A DNA stretch of 64,000 nt from Gallionellaceae bacterium (GCA_027448945.1 DAIDMQ010000018.1:1-64000), one strand, 5' to 3'. Numbered from the stretch's first letter, positions 38,824 to 48,757 are shown. Notes: a model not told the origin generated them from the sequence alone. Translations and numbers: made by a program.

Positions 38824-38936
38824 TTTACGTGCGAATTCAAACAACAATAAAGTGAAATTCTTCTGTTCCGAATAAGCTCCACTCATTCCCACTCTCACTC
38901 GGAATAGGTCGGGCATTTCGCTCGTCCCCGATTCGG

Positions 38937-39242
38937 CTATATCTGTGCGACGTCAACGTCCTGCCGCGTATATAAAATTTTCAGGTCTTCGGCATGCAGC
39001 ACATCCAGCAATCTTTCAGCCAGTGCCTCGTCCAAGACAAATTCCACCTTGACCGCCAACTCGCCCGCAAGCTCAAAAAAAGTATCCTCGTTCAACTTGC
39101 CGTGACGCCCGAATCCGGCGATGGCGCGAAAGGCGGAACCGCCGCTGACACCCTGTGATTTAGCACACTCCAACAACCACTCATACAAGGGCATACCGGC
39201 ATGATGTTGTTTCTCACTCACATAAAACGATAACAAATTCAT
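38937..39242 (-). CDS. DUF190 family protein
   Basis: 101 residues of the DUF190 family, a small PII-like fold often encoded beside crcB. NLLSFYVSEKQHHAGMPLYEWLLECAKSQG is the typical start, with GGSAFRAIAGFGRHGKL in the middle. It follows crcB by 10 bases on the same strand. Role unknown; association with fluoride export is suggested by gene neighbourhood only. Confidence 0.85.
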   Translation of the reverse strand: MNLLSFYVSEKQHHAGMPLYEWLLECAKSQGVSGGSAFRAIAGFGRHGKLNEDTFFELAGELAVKVEFVLDEALAERLLDVLHAEDLKILYTRQDVDVAQI

Positions 39243-39252
39243 GACGCCCTCC

Positions 39253-39636
39253 TCAACTTTGCAGCCACTTGAAAGTCTGTATCCCCAACATCGTCATCAG
39301 CAATGATCCGCCCAAATGCGCGGCGATTATGCCCATGCCCCACACATATTGCCCGCGTATCAACAATGTCACCGTCTCCGCCGAAAATGTGGAGAAGGTG
39401 GTTAAGCCGCCCAGAAAACCGGTGATGATGAGCAAGCGCCATTCTGCGGACAATCCCGGATGCTGCATGAAAAAAGCCACTGCGAGCCCGATCAGATAGC
39501 CGCCTATCAAGTTGGCGAATAACGTCCCGACGGGCAACTCGGGCAACACGGGATTGAGCCATAAACCCAGCCCCCAACGCAGCCATGCGCCGCATGCTGC
39601 CCCCACACCGATAGCAATAAATGAATAAATCAACAT
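39253..39636 (-). CDS. crcB: Fluoride exporter CrcB/Fluc
   Basis: Small dual-topology fluoride channel, 127 residues with four membrane segments. The signature [14 protein letters not shown] (pore Asn) and [16 protein letters not shown] (Phe-box and central Na+ site) are intact. One copy is present, so a homodimer is expected. No fluoride riboswitch is visible in the nine bases between it and the preceding gene; it appears to be part of the operon that begins with the chalcone-isomerase-like gene. Confidence 0.93.
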   Translation of the reverse strand: MLIYSFIAIGVGAACGAWLRWGLGLWLNPVLPELPVGTLFANLIGGYLIGLAVAFFMQHPGLSAEWRLLIITGFLGGLTTFSTFSAETVTLLIRGQYVWGMGIIAAHLGGSLLMTMLGIQTFKWLQS

Positions 39637-39645
39637 GCCCGCATT

Positions 39646-40794
39646 CTACCCTTGCACACTCACCTTCGCGAAGCCTCCGCCGGGTGTACGAAAATTTGTA
39701 GTTTGCCCCTGATAGAGACGCGCTGCGATCAACTGTATCTTGCCTGCATACACATAACAACGCACATCGTATTTAAGCTTCCGTGGCTGACCCTCGTCAT
39801 CCCGTACTTCGACCTCACCTGGAACGGCCAGTCGCTGGGCGACATAATCGGACTGCATGATCTCTTCGAATACGCGCTTAGTCACTTTGTCTCCGCGATA
39901 CGCGCCTTTACTGCCATAACCGCTGGCAGGCTTGAAGAACCACTGCTTGCGCTCTGCCCACCATGTCGCCGCATCTTGTGATGCAATTAAGCGGGTCTGC
40001 GGTACACCGCGCTTCAACACTTTGATGTTATCTGCAGACACACCCAAATCCTGCAATATTTTTTCATCACTCAGCAGTACCAACTTGCGTTTATCTGCAT
40101 AGCGCAGGTAGTGCTCCGGGGAGGGCGTGATCAGAACTTGCTGCTGTGCACTGGCTGCAAGCAGATGTGGATAAGTCTGCAAGGAGAAGTCAGTCAATCG
40201 GTTGTAGATGAGGTCGACCCTCTCCTTGCCTAAATACAGACCATCGCTACGTGGCTGCAAGTCCTCAGGGGCTGCGATATGGGCACGATATCCAGCGCGG
40301 GTGAACATCTGCTGCGCAAGTATGAATTCCGGATAGAGATATTGTGTTTGCGGCTGCTCATCAACGATGGCCACGCAGCGCATCTCTGCATCGCCTCGCG
40401 CCAAAGCCCATTCGTTGCGGAACATTATTATGAACTCAGCTTCCATTGTTGCTTGGTCATGCAGTAATGTGTTGAGGAATGCGCCGCCCGCATTGGTATT
40501 GATCTCGATCAGATGCGCGCCATCAATATTTAGATGGAAGTCATAGCCATAGAACACACCCAATGAAGATGTTTTTCCAAGCGCTTGCTTGGCGACTACC
40601 TCTTCCACCGCAGCAATCACAGATTGCATCTGTGCATGATGGTCAGCACTAATATCAAGCGTCACGCCAGCATATAGATGCGCATGTTGTAAAGTCATCG
40701 CACTCAAAAAAACATCGCCCTGTGCATGCAGAGCGATGTCCAATTGCTTGCGATTCATAGCGCGCACAACGTACTTATTTTGTATCTCACTCAC
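39646..40794 (-). CDS. ATP-grasp-like protein of unknown function
   Basis: 382 residues; not recognised as a named enzyme. Features of an ATP-grasp ligase can be seen: WFFKPASGYGSKGAYRGDKV resembles the nucleotide-binding loop, and HLIEINTNAGGAFLNTL resembles a metal-binding strand, though the latter lies N-terminal, which may mean two half-domains or a permuted order. The C-terminal YDVRCYVYAGKIQLIAARLYQG would fit the second ATP-grasp lobe. The start is GTG at 40794 with AGG just upstream, overlapping the stop of the chalcone-isomerase-like gene; ATG at 40758 lacks a ribosome site. No signal peptide. It may ligate a carboxylate to an amine, but no substrate is indicated. Confidence 0.6.
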   Translation of the reverse strand: MSEIQNKYVVRAMNRKQLDIALHAQGDVFLSAMTLQHAHLYAGVTLDISADHHAQMQSVIAAVEEVVAKQALGKTSSLGVFYGYDFHLNIDGAHLIEINTNAGGAFLNTLLHDQATMEAEFIIMFRNEWALARGDAEMRCVAIVDEQPQTQYLYPEFILAQQMFTRAGYRAHIAAPEDLQPRSDGLYLGKERVDLIYNRLTDFSLQTYPHLLAASAQQQVLITPSPEHYLRYADKRKLVLLSDEKILQDLGVSADNIKVLKRGVPQTRLIASQDAATWWAERKQWFFKPASGYGSKGAYRGDKVTKRVFEEIMQSDYVAQRLAVPGEVEVRDDEGQPRKLKYDVRCYVYAGKIQLIAARLYQGQTTNFRTPGGGFAKVSVQG

Positions 40795-41350
40795 TACCTA
40801 GCATCGCCTTCTTCAAGTCTGTCTGTACGGGTTTATCACCCAACCATATCTGCAACAAGGCACGATTGAAACTCGCACCAGACAACGTCCCGTAAGCCTT
40901 GTCGTTCACACCGATCTCCGTGCCACCACCTGGCACATAGTCCATGTTGATGACATCGCCAGGCTTGACCTCACCCACCTTGTCGAATATCTGCTTCAAC
41001 TGCTTGAACTGTGGCTCCAAGGCCGTTAATTCCGCAGCAGTCTGATTTGATTCCATAGCATCGACCAACGCGCCATAAAGTTTCGCACTGCTCAATTCAT
41101 GTTTGATATGCAACGCGATTCTATGCACATTCTCCGCTGCGATGACCGCTGGGCCAGAGGTCTGCTTCTGCGGCAGATACAGCGCTGCGATATAGATCTT
41201 AAAGAAAAACTTGGTACGTAGTCCCGCACCGTTCAACACCAAAGTCTGGCCCGAAACCTGCACTTGATCTGCGAGCTTCACATCCGCGATCTCCATCGCC
41301 TGAGTCTGCGCGCTTAATATCAACAAGCCTGCCAATAATAATTTTTTCAT
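40787..41350 (-). CDS. Chalcone-isomerase-fold exported protein
   Basis: 187 residues with a signal peptide (MKKLLLAGLLILSAQTQAME), then a chalcone isomerase-like domain typical of bacterial periplasmic members: LVLNGAGLRTKFFFKIYIAALYL and the C-terminal NRALLQIWLGDKPVQTDLKKAMLG. Bacterial members are not expected to be flavonoid enzymes; related fatty-acid-binding proteins share the fold, which fits the adjacent beta-oxidation genes. The start at 41350 has AAAGG upstream. Follows fadA; overlaps the ATP-grasp-like gene. Confidence 0.82.
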   Translation of the reverse strand: MKKLLLAGLLILSAQTQAMEIADVKLADQVQVSGQTLVLNGAGLRTKFFFKIYIAALYLPQKQTSGPAVIAAENVHRIALHIKHELSSAKLYGALVDAMESNQTAAELTALEPQFKQLKQIFDKVGEVKPGDVINMDYVPGGGTEIGVNDKAYGTLSGASFNRALLQIWLGDKPVQTDLKKAMLGSE

Positions 41351-41409
41351 GATCGACCTTTCATCTATGTCGTGCAAAGCCAACTAAGGACTTGAGCCTG
41401 ATGTCTTGC

Positions 41410-42609
41410 CTACAAGGCTTCAAAGATACCTGCCGCGCCCATGCCCGTGCCTATGCACATGGTCACCATACCGTACTTCTGTTTTCGTCTGCGCAGTCCA
41501 TGCAACAGTGTCGCAGTGCGTATCGCACCTGTCGCCCCCAGCGGATGACCCAAGGCAATAGCGCCTCCCAATGGATTGACGATGGCGGGGTCCAATCCGC
41601 AATCTCCTATCACGGCTAGCGATTGTGCAGCAAAGGCCTCATTCAGCTCTATCCAGCCCATGTCTTGTAACGACATGCCCGCTTGCTTCAACACGCGTGG
41701 TATTGCTTCTTTGGGGCCTATACCCATGATCTCGGGGGGCACGCCGGCCACGCTGAAGCTGATGAACTTTCCAATAGGAGTGAGGTTGTAACGCTTCAAT
41801 GCCGCTTCGGAACACAGTAAAACTGCGCCCGCGCCGTCTGACATTTGCGAACTATTTCCCGCAGTAACCGATCCCTTTTGCGCAAATACTGGTCTGAGCT
41901 TGGCCAGTATTTCCAATGAAGTATCCGCTCGTGGGCCTTCGTCTTGGCTAAGCACACGATGCTTAGTCGTGATCTCGCGTGACAGCAGATCAGGCATGTT
42001 CTCTGTTATCTCAAAGGGCGTGATCTCATCTTTAAACTCGCCCGCACTGATTGCAGCGATCGCGCGCTGATGGCTTTGCAAGGCGAAAGCATCTTGTGCC
42101 TCACGACTGACATGCCAGCGTTCGGCGACCTTCTCGGCGGTTATACCCATGCCGAAGGCAATGCCGATGTTCTCGTCATGTTCAAAGATGGCCGGATTGA
42201 ATGCAATCTTGTTGCCCATCATGGGCACCATGCTCATGCTTTCCACACCAGCCGCCAGCATCACATCGGCCTCACCTAAACGAATACGATCCGCCGCCAT
42301 CGCCACCGCTTGCACACCCGAAGAACAGAAACGATTGATGGTCTGACCTGGTACGGTATTGGGTATGCCCGCTAACAGCAAGGCGATACGCGCCACGTTC
42401 ATGCCCTGCTCGGCTTCAGGCATCGCACAACCGACGATGACATCCCCTATCGCCGAGGCATCCAACCCCGGCGCTTGTGCCAGCACGCTCTTCAACACAT
42501 GTGCCAACAGATCATCGGGGCGCGTGTTGCGAAACATCCCGCGTGGTGCCTTACCCACTGGCGTACGCGTCGCCGCGACGATATAAGCTTCTTGGACTTG
42601 TTTGCTCAT
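41410..42609 (-). CDS. fadA: Acetyl-CoA C-acyltransferase (thiolase)
   Basis: Last step of beta-oxidation: thiolytic cleavage of 3-ketoacyl-CoA. 399 residues. Nucleophilic Cys in NRFCSSGVQAVAMA (about residue 90), HPLGATGAIRT and the C-terminal CIGTGMGAAGIFE are the thiolase signatures. The start at 42609 (MSKQVQEAYIVAATRTPVG) has AAGGAG upstream; the frame continues upstream into fadN without coding value. Spaced 11 bases after the FadN-type gene. Confidence 0.95.
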   Translation of the reverse strand: MSKQVQEAYIVAATRTPVGKAPRGMFRNTRPDDLLAHVLKSVLAQAPGLDASAIGDVIVGCAMPEAEQGMNVARIALLLAGIPNTVPGQTINRFCSSGVQAVAMAADRIRLGEADVMLAAGVESMSMVPMMGNKIAFNPAIFEHDENIGIAFGMGITAEKVAERWHVSREAQDAFALQSHQRAIAAISAGEFKDEITPFEITENMPDLLSREITTKHRVLSQDEGPRADTSLEILAKLRPVFAQKGSVTAGNSSQMSDGAGAVLLCSEAALKRYNLTPIGKFISFSVAGVPPEIMGIGPKEAIPRVLKQAGMSLQDMGWIELNEAFAAQSLAVIGDCGLDPAIVNPLGGAIALGHPLGATGAIRTATLLHGLRRRKQKYGMVTMCIGTGMGAAGIFEAL

Positions 42610-42619
42610 GATGATCTCC

Positions 42620-45100
42620 TTAATTGCGCAGTGGCTTGCCGGTCTTGAGCATGTGCTCCACGCGTGCTTTGGTCTTATCTGTCGCAACCAATTCCAAAAA
42701 GTGTTTGCGCTCCAAATCAAGTATCCATTGCTCATCAACCAGACTGCCGCCTTCCACGTCTCCACCGCAGATGATCTCGGCGATCCTGCAACCGATGTCG
42801 TAGTCATGCTCGGAGATAAAGCCGCCCTCTTTCATATTGACCATTGCAGCTTTCAAGGTGGCGATACCAGTACGTCCAGCAACGGGGATCTGATTGTTCT
42901 GCAATGGCGGTCTATAAGCAGTCGCGTTCATAGCGAGTGCTTCCTGTTTAGCGACATGCAACAACTCGAAGCGGTTCAACACGATGCGGTCAGTGGCGCG
43001 CAGATAACCCATCTCTTTTGCCATCTCGGCGCTCTTGGCGACTTCACCCATAGCGATCTGCTGGAAGTAACGTTTGATATGGGGAAACAGGTCACCGCCT
43101 CTGGCCTCGATAGCAGCTCTATGCGCCATCTCTTTACATCCGCCACCCGCAGGCAACAGACCCACACCGACTTCGACTAGACCGATATAGCTTTCCAGTG
43201 TGGCGACGATGCGTGCGCAATGCATGGTGAACTCGCAACCACCGCCGAGGGCTAAACCATCCACCGCAGCGATGGTCGGTATTTGCGCATATTTCAAACG
43301 CTGCGAAATGATCTGGAATTTTTCTACCACTTCAGCGACGCGCGGCACATTGCCAGTTGCTGCGTTGACGATGGCGCCCAAGCCACCGCCGCCCGCAACA
43401 GTATATTTAACACGGTTGGCTGCACCTTTGAGCTTGCCGAATAGTCCCTCATCGGATGGACTCTCTTGCACGCCTTGCATAGCTTGCAACAGATTCGCAC
43501 CTACCGAAAACGGTGGCTCGGTCTGCCAGATGATGAGTGCGGAAAATTTTGCTTCGGCAATATCCAGCGCTTGCAAGATACCGTCCAACACTTCGTTACC
43601 CAAGGTGTGCATCTTGCTGATGATGCTCAAGATGGCGATGCCGTCGCCGGTGTGCCACATGCGCACACCCTCGTTCTCAAACACCGTCTCGCCATACACG
43701 ACTTTTTCAGCGAGTAAGCGTTCTGGATAGAGTTGACGTTTATAGACCGGCAGTTGTGAACGTTGCTGATAGCTCTTACTGCTGGGTGCATAAGAACCCA
43801 AAGCATTGTGCACACCTTCACGTGTAGGCTCTGTCACCCAGGCAGGTAAAGGTGTGTCAGACATGGTTTTGCCCGCCGCGATATCTTTGTTGATCCAGCC
43901 TGCGACCTGCTGCCAACCTGCGGCCTGCCATATCTCGAATGGACCGCTATCCCAACCGAAGCCCCAACGCACAGCGAAATCCACATCGCGCGCATTGTCG
44001 GCAATGTCGCCCAACATCAACGCGCAGTAATGAAAGGCATCGCGGAAGATGCACCATACGAATTGAGCTTGTGCATCATTGCTGTCGCGCAACTTGCCCA
44101 ACTTCACCGCCCAATCACGTTCACGCAAGATGTCTTTGACTGCATCATTGGCCTTGCCGCCAGCCACGCGATAACTCTGTGTCGCCAAGTCCAAAACTTG
44201 TATCTCTTTACCGATTTTTTGATACACGCCGCGCTTGGCCTTCTGCCCCAATGCACCTTGCGCGATGAGTGTGGTCAGCCATTCCGGCACCACAAAATAA
44301 CTATGCCAGGGGTCGCTGGCGAGATTGTCGCGCATGGTGTTTACCACGTGTGCAAAGGTGTCCAAACCCACCACATCCAAGGTGCGGAAAGTGGCGCTCT
44401 TGGGACGCCCCAAATAACGTCCAGTGAGCGCGTCGACTTCATCGAAACCCAAACCCATACGCTGCGCGTGATACACGATTGCGAGCATGGAGAACACACC
44501 GATACGGTTGGCGACGAAGTTGGGGGTGTCTTTGGCGCGCACCACGCCCTTGCCCAGCCCCGATACCAAGAAGGTCTCAAGCTGGTCTAACAAGCCTGCA
44601 TCGGTATTCTCGCAGGCGATCAATTCCACCAGATGCATATAGCGCGGCGGATTAAAAAAATGAATGCCGCAGAAGCGATGACGCAGCGTTTCGGGGAAGG
44701 CGGCGGCGAGCTTGTTGATAGACAAGCCCGAGGTATTGGTCGCGAAGATCGCGTGTGCACCCAGATAAGGGGCGACTTTATGGTACAGCTCGGACTTCCA
44801 GTCGATGCGTTCGGCGATAGCCTCGATGACCAGATCGCATGCGCGCAAGCTTTCCAGATGCTGCTCGTAATTCGCAGCCTCTATGAACTGCAGTTTGGCA
44901 GGACTCGCCAAGGGACTGGGGTCCAGTTTCTTCAAGCCCTCCAACGCCTTGTTGACGATGCCATTAGGCGCGCCCTCTTTGGCGGGAAGATCGAATAACA
45001 GCGTGGGCACGTTGGCATTCACCAGATGCGCCGCGATCTGCGCACCCATCACACCGGCACCCAGTACGGCGACTTTGCGTATCCGTAAAACCTGATCCAT
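42620..45100 (-). CDS. 3-hydroxyacyl-CoA dehydrogenase/enoyl-CoA hydratase fusion (FadN type)
   Basis: 826-residue bifunctional beta-oxidation enzyme. The dehydrogenase comes first: Rossmann motif AVLGAGVMGAQIAAHLVNA, then HFFNPPRYMHLVELI. The crotonase part follows at about 490-680 (LAGGG-type loop seen as DGLALGGGCEFTMHC). E. coli FadB has the opposite domain order; this layout matches Bacillus FadN. Paired with fadA 11 bases downstream and preceded by a terminator after fadL. The ribosome-site region carries GGAG before the ATG at 45100. Confidence 0.93.
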   Translation of the reverse strand: MDQVLRIRKVAVLGAGVMGAQIAAHLVNANVPTLLFDLPAKEGAPNGIVNKALEGLKKLDPSPLASPAKLQFIEAANYEQHLESLRACDLVIEAIAERIDWKSELYHKVAPYLGAHAIFATNTSGLSINKLAAAFPETLRHRFCGIHFFNPPRYMHLVELIACENTDAGLLDQLETFLVSGLGKGVVRAKDTPNFVANRIGVFSMLAIVYHAQRMGLGFDEVDALTGRYLGRPKSATFRTLDVVGLDTFAHVVNTMRDNLASDPWHSYFVVPEWLTTLIAQGALGQKAKRGVYQKIGKEIQVLDLATQSYRVAGGKANDAVKDILRERDWAVKLGKLRDSNDAQAQFVWCIFRDAFHYCALMLGDIADNARDVDFAVRWGFGWDSGPFEIWQAAGWQQVAGWINKDIAAGKTMSDTPLPAWVTEPTREGVHNALGSYAPSSKSYQQRSQLPVYKRQLYPERLLAEKVVYGETVFENEGVRMWHTGDGIAILSIISKMHTLGNEVLDGILQALDIAEAKFSALIIWQTEPPFSVGANLLQAMQGVQESPSDEGLFGKLKGAANRVKYTVAGGGGLGAIVNAATGNVPRVAEVVEKFQIISQRLKYAQIPTIAAVDGLALGGGCEFTMHCARIVATLESYIGLVEVGVGLLPAGGGCKEMAHRAAIEARGGDLFPHIKRYFQQIAMGEVAKSAEMAKEMGYLRATDRIVLNRFELLHVAKQEALAMNATAYRPPLQNNQIPVAGRTGIATLKAAMVNMKEGGFISEHDYDIGCRIAEIICGGDVEGGSLVDEQWILDLERKHFLELVATDKTKARVEHMLKTGKPLRN

Positions 45101-45112
45101 GACGATTCTCCA

Positions 45113-45143
45113 AATAAAAAAGGGAAGGCTTACACCTTCCCTT
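45113..45143 (-). terminator. Intrinsic terminator between fadL and fadN
   Basis: On the minus strand AAGGGAAGG pairs with CCTTCCCTT across a six-base loop and is followed by TTTTATTT. It lies just past the fadL stop and about 13 bases before the fadN start, so it may separate the two units or attenuate read-through. Confidence 0.85.
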
Positions 45144-45155
45144 TAGTGCACTGCT

Positions 45156-46478
45156 TTAGAAACTATGTGTGTACTGCGCGCTGAGGATATTCACATTATT
45201 CGCATAATTACCGCTCAACACGCCAGCTCCCGTTGCGGCTTGGTTTTGGTTGATGCTGGAACCATTAACGAACAAGTGCGCATAACCCATATCAATAGCA
45301 TCGGCCTTGGTAACTTTGTACTGTCCACCCACAGACAGCCATGTACGATTGGCATCAGGAATGCGCGCGGTGCGGAACTGATCATCCACCGGCGCTTGGT
45401 CATATGCGACGCCAAATCTCGAAAGCCACTGTTCGTTGTATCGATAGTTCGCGCCCACAGAAACTCTCCAGGTATTCTTCCAATTCTCAGGTGTAGAGCT
45501 CAGTAAAGTACCGTTCGAACGGATGACATCAAGTTGCTTGAACTTACCCCAACCCGTCCAAGTTGCATCGGCCAAAATATCTAATTGCGAATTTACTTTA
45601 TTCACCACACTGAAAGACAACGAGTCCGGCATCGTTACATCTAAAGTGACTGCACCATTTGCCAGCTTTGGACTTGCTGCCAAGGCGGCAGGCACGCTGG
45701 TAAATGCTACCGATCCGGAAAGCTTATAACTAATCTTTGAGCGATACGAGACGCCAACACGTGTATCGCCCATATCAAACAAAGCACCGAAGTTATAACC
45801 CCACTTGCTATCACTACCCGTCACAGTACTCACACCCTCTATACCGGCCCCGCCAATTGCACCTAGTAAAGGTGCGCCGCCTGCTGCAAAAGCTGCCGCG
45901 CTGTAATTCACTGCCTGGCTCAATTCACCATTAATTTGCTGGTAATTCAAACCCGCGCCCAAGCTCACCATGTCGGACACGCGATATGACAGTGATGGAT
46001 TCACATTTATAGTCTGTATTTTGGATTTAATTGCCTGGAATCGACCTACCCAGTTGGCATCATATTGTGTCTGCAAGCCGAAAGGGGCACTGATACCCAA
46101 ACCGAAGTTCGCCTGCTCATTCAGCGGCATCGCTATGTACGCGGTTGGCACAAAAGCCGTGCTGCCAGCGTCTCCCCCGTTGCCTCCCGCTGTTTGTAAA
46201 GCGGCCCCGGCATTAGTGGCATTTGGCGTAAATTTAGCTGAAGGTTTGATCGCATGTGCCGTCAACGAAACTTGTGTACCACCCAAACGACTCATACCAG
46301 CCGGATTAAAAAATACAGTGCTCGCATCTTCAGCACTCGCGGCGGCGCCCGCATAAGCATTTCCCAGACCACTCGCACTTTGCTCTATCAGCGCAAATCC
46401 CGAAGCTGCTGCATTACCAGCCATTGCCGCAAGTGCCGCAGCAATGGAATAGTTCAGTACAGGTTTTGTAATTTTCAT
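45156..46478 (-). CDS. FadL/OmpP1/TodX family outer-membrane transporter
   Basis: 440-residue outer-membrane beta-barrel for long-chain fatty acids or other hydrophobic compounds. After a signal peptide (about 1-25, ending NAAASG) the mature part starts SGFALIEQSASGLGNAYAGAAASAEDASTVFFNPAGM, the family's N-terminal hatch motif. The chain ends in aromatic HSF, the outer-membrane assembly signature. Followed by a strong terminator; neighbours are fatty-acid oxidation genes, which supports a fatty-acid substrate. Confidence 0.92.
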   Translation of the reverse strand: MKITKPVLNYSIAAALAAMAGNAAASGFALIEQSASGLGNAYAGAAASAEDASTVFFNPAGMSRLGGTQVSLTAHAIKPSAKFTPNATNAGAALQTAGGNGGDAGSTAFVPTAYIAMPLNEQANFGLGISAPFGLQTQYDANWVGRFQAIKSKIQTINVNPSLSYRVSDMVSLGAGLNYQQINGELSQAVNYSAAAFAAGGAPLLGAIGGAGIEGVSTVTGSDSKWGYNFGALFDMGDTRVGVSYRSKISYKLSGSVAFTSVPAALAASPKLANGAVTLDVTMPDSLSFSVVNKVNSQLDILADATWTGWGKFKQLDVIRSNGTLLSSTPENWKNTWRVSVGANYRYNEQWLSRFGVAYDQAPVDDQFRTARIPDANRTWLSVGGQYKVTKADAIDMGYAHLFVNGSSINQNQAATGAGVLSGNYANNVNILSAQYTHSF

Positions 46479-46543
46479 GATGCGTTCCCCTTAAGAGTAT
46501 TAACGATGAAAGGACTACCGAAACTAACACTACGATTTGCCGC

Positions 46544-46966
46544 TTAATCTTCCGCTGGTACCACTCTAGGCTTACGATCCTCACCCACCGCCACATAAGT
46601 CAGCGTCGCCTCGGTGACTTTCACACAAGTCGGTTTGATCGGATCGCGTTGTGCATAAACTTCCACGTTGACGGTGATGGAAGTTCGGCCGACTTTAACA
46701 ATGTCTGCATACAGGCTGACTATATCCCCCATAAACAGCGGTTGTTTGAAAATGAAGGAATTAACCGAGACTGTCGCCACTCGTCCTTTGGCTCGGCTGA
46801 TGGCGGGGATGCTGCCTGCGATATCCACCTGGCCCATGATCCATCCGCCGAACACATCGCCGGTGTAATTGCAATCTGACGGCATCGCCACCACACGCAT
46901 GGTGGCATGGCGTTGCGGCAAGGTTGTTGTAATCGGTTTTTCCTCGTTCACTTTAATGTCCTTCAT
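46544..46966 (-). CDS. Acyl-CoA thioesterase (YciA-type hotdog)
   Basis: 140-residue single-hotdog thioesterase. RVVAMPSDCNYTGDVFGGWIMGQVDIAGSIPAI contains the conserved catalytic Asp region, and VNSFIFKQPLFMGDIVSLYADIVKVGRTS the second motif. It would release free CoA from acyl-CoA. The start at 46966 (MKDIKVNEEK) overlaps the end of the acyl-CoA synthetase gene; the eight extra codons to 46990 are less likely. Confidence 0.9.
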   Translation of the reverse strand: MKDIKVNEEKPITTTLPQRHATMRVVAMPSDCNYTGDVFGGWIMGQVDIAGSIPAISRAKGRVATVSVNSFIFKQPLFMGDIVSLYADIVKVGRTSITVNVEVYAQRDPIKPTCVKVTEATLTYVAVGEDRKPRVVPAED

Positions 46967-48746
46967 ATAGTTGTTTGATCTCTTCGGCATAGCGCTCAGT
47001 CACCTTGCTGCGCTTGATCTTTAGCGTGGGTGTGAGCAGGCCGTTCTCTATGCTCCATGGATCTTGCAACAACAGCACGCGATTTACCTTGGCATAGCCG
47101 GGGAACTCGCGCAGATTGAGTGCGATACGCTTCAATATTTTTCCCTGCACACGGCTGTCGGTGAGCGCTTCCGGCATATCGGGACGCACCCCTGTTTCCT
47201 CGGCGAAATGCAGCCAGACATCAGGGTTCATCACTGCGACCACGACCAGATAAGGGCGACCTTCCCCATACACCATCACTTGTTCAAACAAAGGATCATG
47301 CAGAACAGCCTGCTCCATATCACCCGGCGGGATCTTCTCGCCATTCGACATGACGATGATTTCTTTGATGCGTCCGGTGATGTATACATGACCCGTCTCA
47401 CTGATGCGTGCGGTATCACCCGTATTCAGCCAGCCATCTGCATCTATCATGGCGCGCGTGGCTTCTTCGTTGCGCCAATAACCCATCATCACATTGGGCC
47501 CCTTGACCAACAATGCCTTGTTTTCACCCAGGCGGATCTGCACATCACGTATCGGCTGTCCCACACTATCCGGGTAATTGTTCTCCAAACTATTGCCGGT
47601 GACGATGGGACTGGTCTCGGTCAGACCGTAGCCTTGCACCACAGAAAGTCCCAAGCCCACAAACACGCGAGATATCTCCGCCGCAAGTGCTGCGCCACCA
47701 CTGATCGCGACGCGCAATCGCCCCCCCAGTTTATCCAGTATCTTTCGCGCCACCAGATGCTGCAATATCGGCCACAGCAAAAAACCGGGCTTCCAACCAC
47801 CCCGTCCTTGATCATGCAAAAACTTGGCCCAACCTGTTTCCACGGCGAAATGGAACAACTTGCGTTTCAACGGCGAACCTTCTTCCAGCTTGGTGCGTAT
47901 CGCGCTATAGACGCGCTCATAGATGCGTGGCACCGAGACCATGATGGTCGGTTTGACAGTGAGCAAGTCTTCGGAAAGCAGCGGGATAGAACGCGCATAA
48001 GCCACAGTTGCTCCCGTCATCACTTGAAGGTAGTAGCCGCAGGTGCGCTCGAAAGTATGCGACAAGGGCAAGAAGGATAAATAAAGATCGTCGGCCCGTA
48101 CCGTGAAAGTATCCAAAGCAGCATGTGCATTGCTGAGCATATTGTGATGGCTAAGCATCACGCCTTTGGGTTTTCCCGTCGTTCCCGAGGTGTAAATGAT
48201 GCTCGCCAATTCCCTGATATCGACCGCCACAGCAGCCTGCAACTGAGCCGCATCGGGCAGATAATCGGCACTCGAACACAGACGCGCTTCGGTGCTATCG
48301 TTGACCTTCTCCAGACTGATTAAACGCACCACACTAGTCATCTGCTCGCGCACGGTACGCAATGCCTGCCACTGTTCCGCATTCTCAAACAGCAACACCT
48401 TCACCTCGGCGTTGTTGACGATGTAAGCGATATTGTCCGGTCTATCTACCGTATATAAAGGAACGACTACCAGTCCGAGTGACATCGCGGCCTGATCGAA
48501 CATCACCCACTGCGGGGAATTGCGCAACATAATTGCGACACGATCTCCGCGCTGTAAACCTTCTTTGTTCAATGCAGCTTGCCAACGTGCAACGGCCGCG
48601 CGCATATCGCGCCAACTCAACGACAACCAAGCATTCTTGTCAAAATACTGGTAAGCGATTTTGTCGGGAGTACGGTTTGCACGCTCGACAAAAAGTCCAT
48701 ACAAAGTGCCCGCTTGCTCGGGGGAGATCACATCCGGCTTACTCAT
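46953..48746 (-). CDS. Long-chain acyl-CoA synthetase (AMP-binding)
   Basis: 597-residue adenylate-forming enzyme that activates fatty acids to acyl-CoA. P-loop IIYTSGTTGKPKGVMLSH (about 185-202), QGYGLTETSPIV, DGWLNTGDTARISETGHVYITGRIKE and the FACS-like C-terminal region are present. No signal peptide. The start at 48746 (MSKPDVIS) has AGGAGG five bases upstream. Sits between a short-chain dehydrogenase and a thioesterase in the fatty-acid island. Confidence 0.93.
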   Translation of the reverse strand: MSKPDVISPEQAGTLYGLFVERANRTPDKIAYQYFDKNAWLSLSWRDMRAAVARWQAALNKEGLQRGDRVAIMLRNSPQWVMFDQAAMSLGLVVVPLYTVDRPDNIAYIVNNAEVKVLLFENAEQWQALRTVREQMTSVVRLISLEKVNDSTEARLCSSADYLPDAAQLQAAVAVDIRELASIIYTSGTTGKPKGVMLSHHNMLSNAHAALDTFTVRADDLYLSFLPLSHTFERTCGYYLQVMTGATVAYARSIPLLSEDLLTVKPTIMVSVPRIYERVYSAIRTKLEEGSPLKRKLFHFAVETGWAKFLHDQGRGGWKPGFLLWPILQHLVARKILDKLGGRLRVAISGGAALAAEISRVFVGLGLSVVQGYGLTETSPIVTGNSLENNYPDSVGQPIRDVQIRLGENKALLVKGPNVMMGYWRNEEATRAMIDADGWLNTGDTARISETGHVYITGRIKEIIVMSNGEKIPPGDMEQAVLHDPLFEQVMVYGEGRPYLVVVAVMNPDVWLHFAEETGVRPDMPEALTDSRVQGKILKRIALNLREFPGYAKVNRVLLLQDPWSIENGLLTPTLKIKRSKVTERYAEEIKQLYEGH

Positions 48747-48757
48747 AGCGCCTCCTA

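Noticed and set aside
39637-39645. Fluoride riboswitch before crcB
   Set aside because: Only nine bases separate crcB from the preceding gene and no aptamer motif is present there or just upstream.
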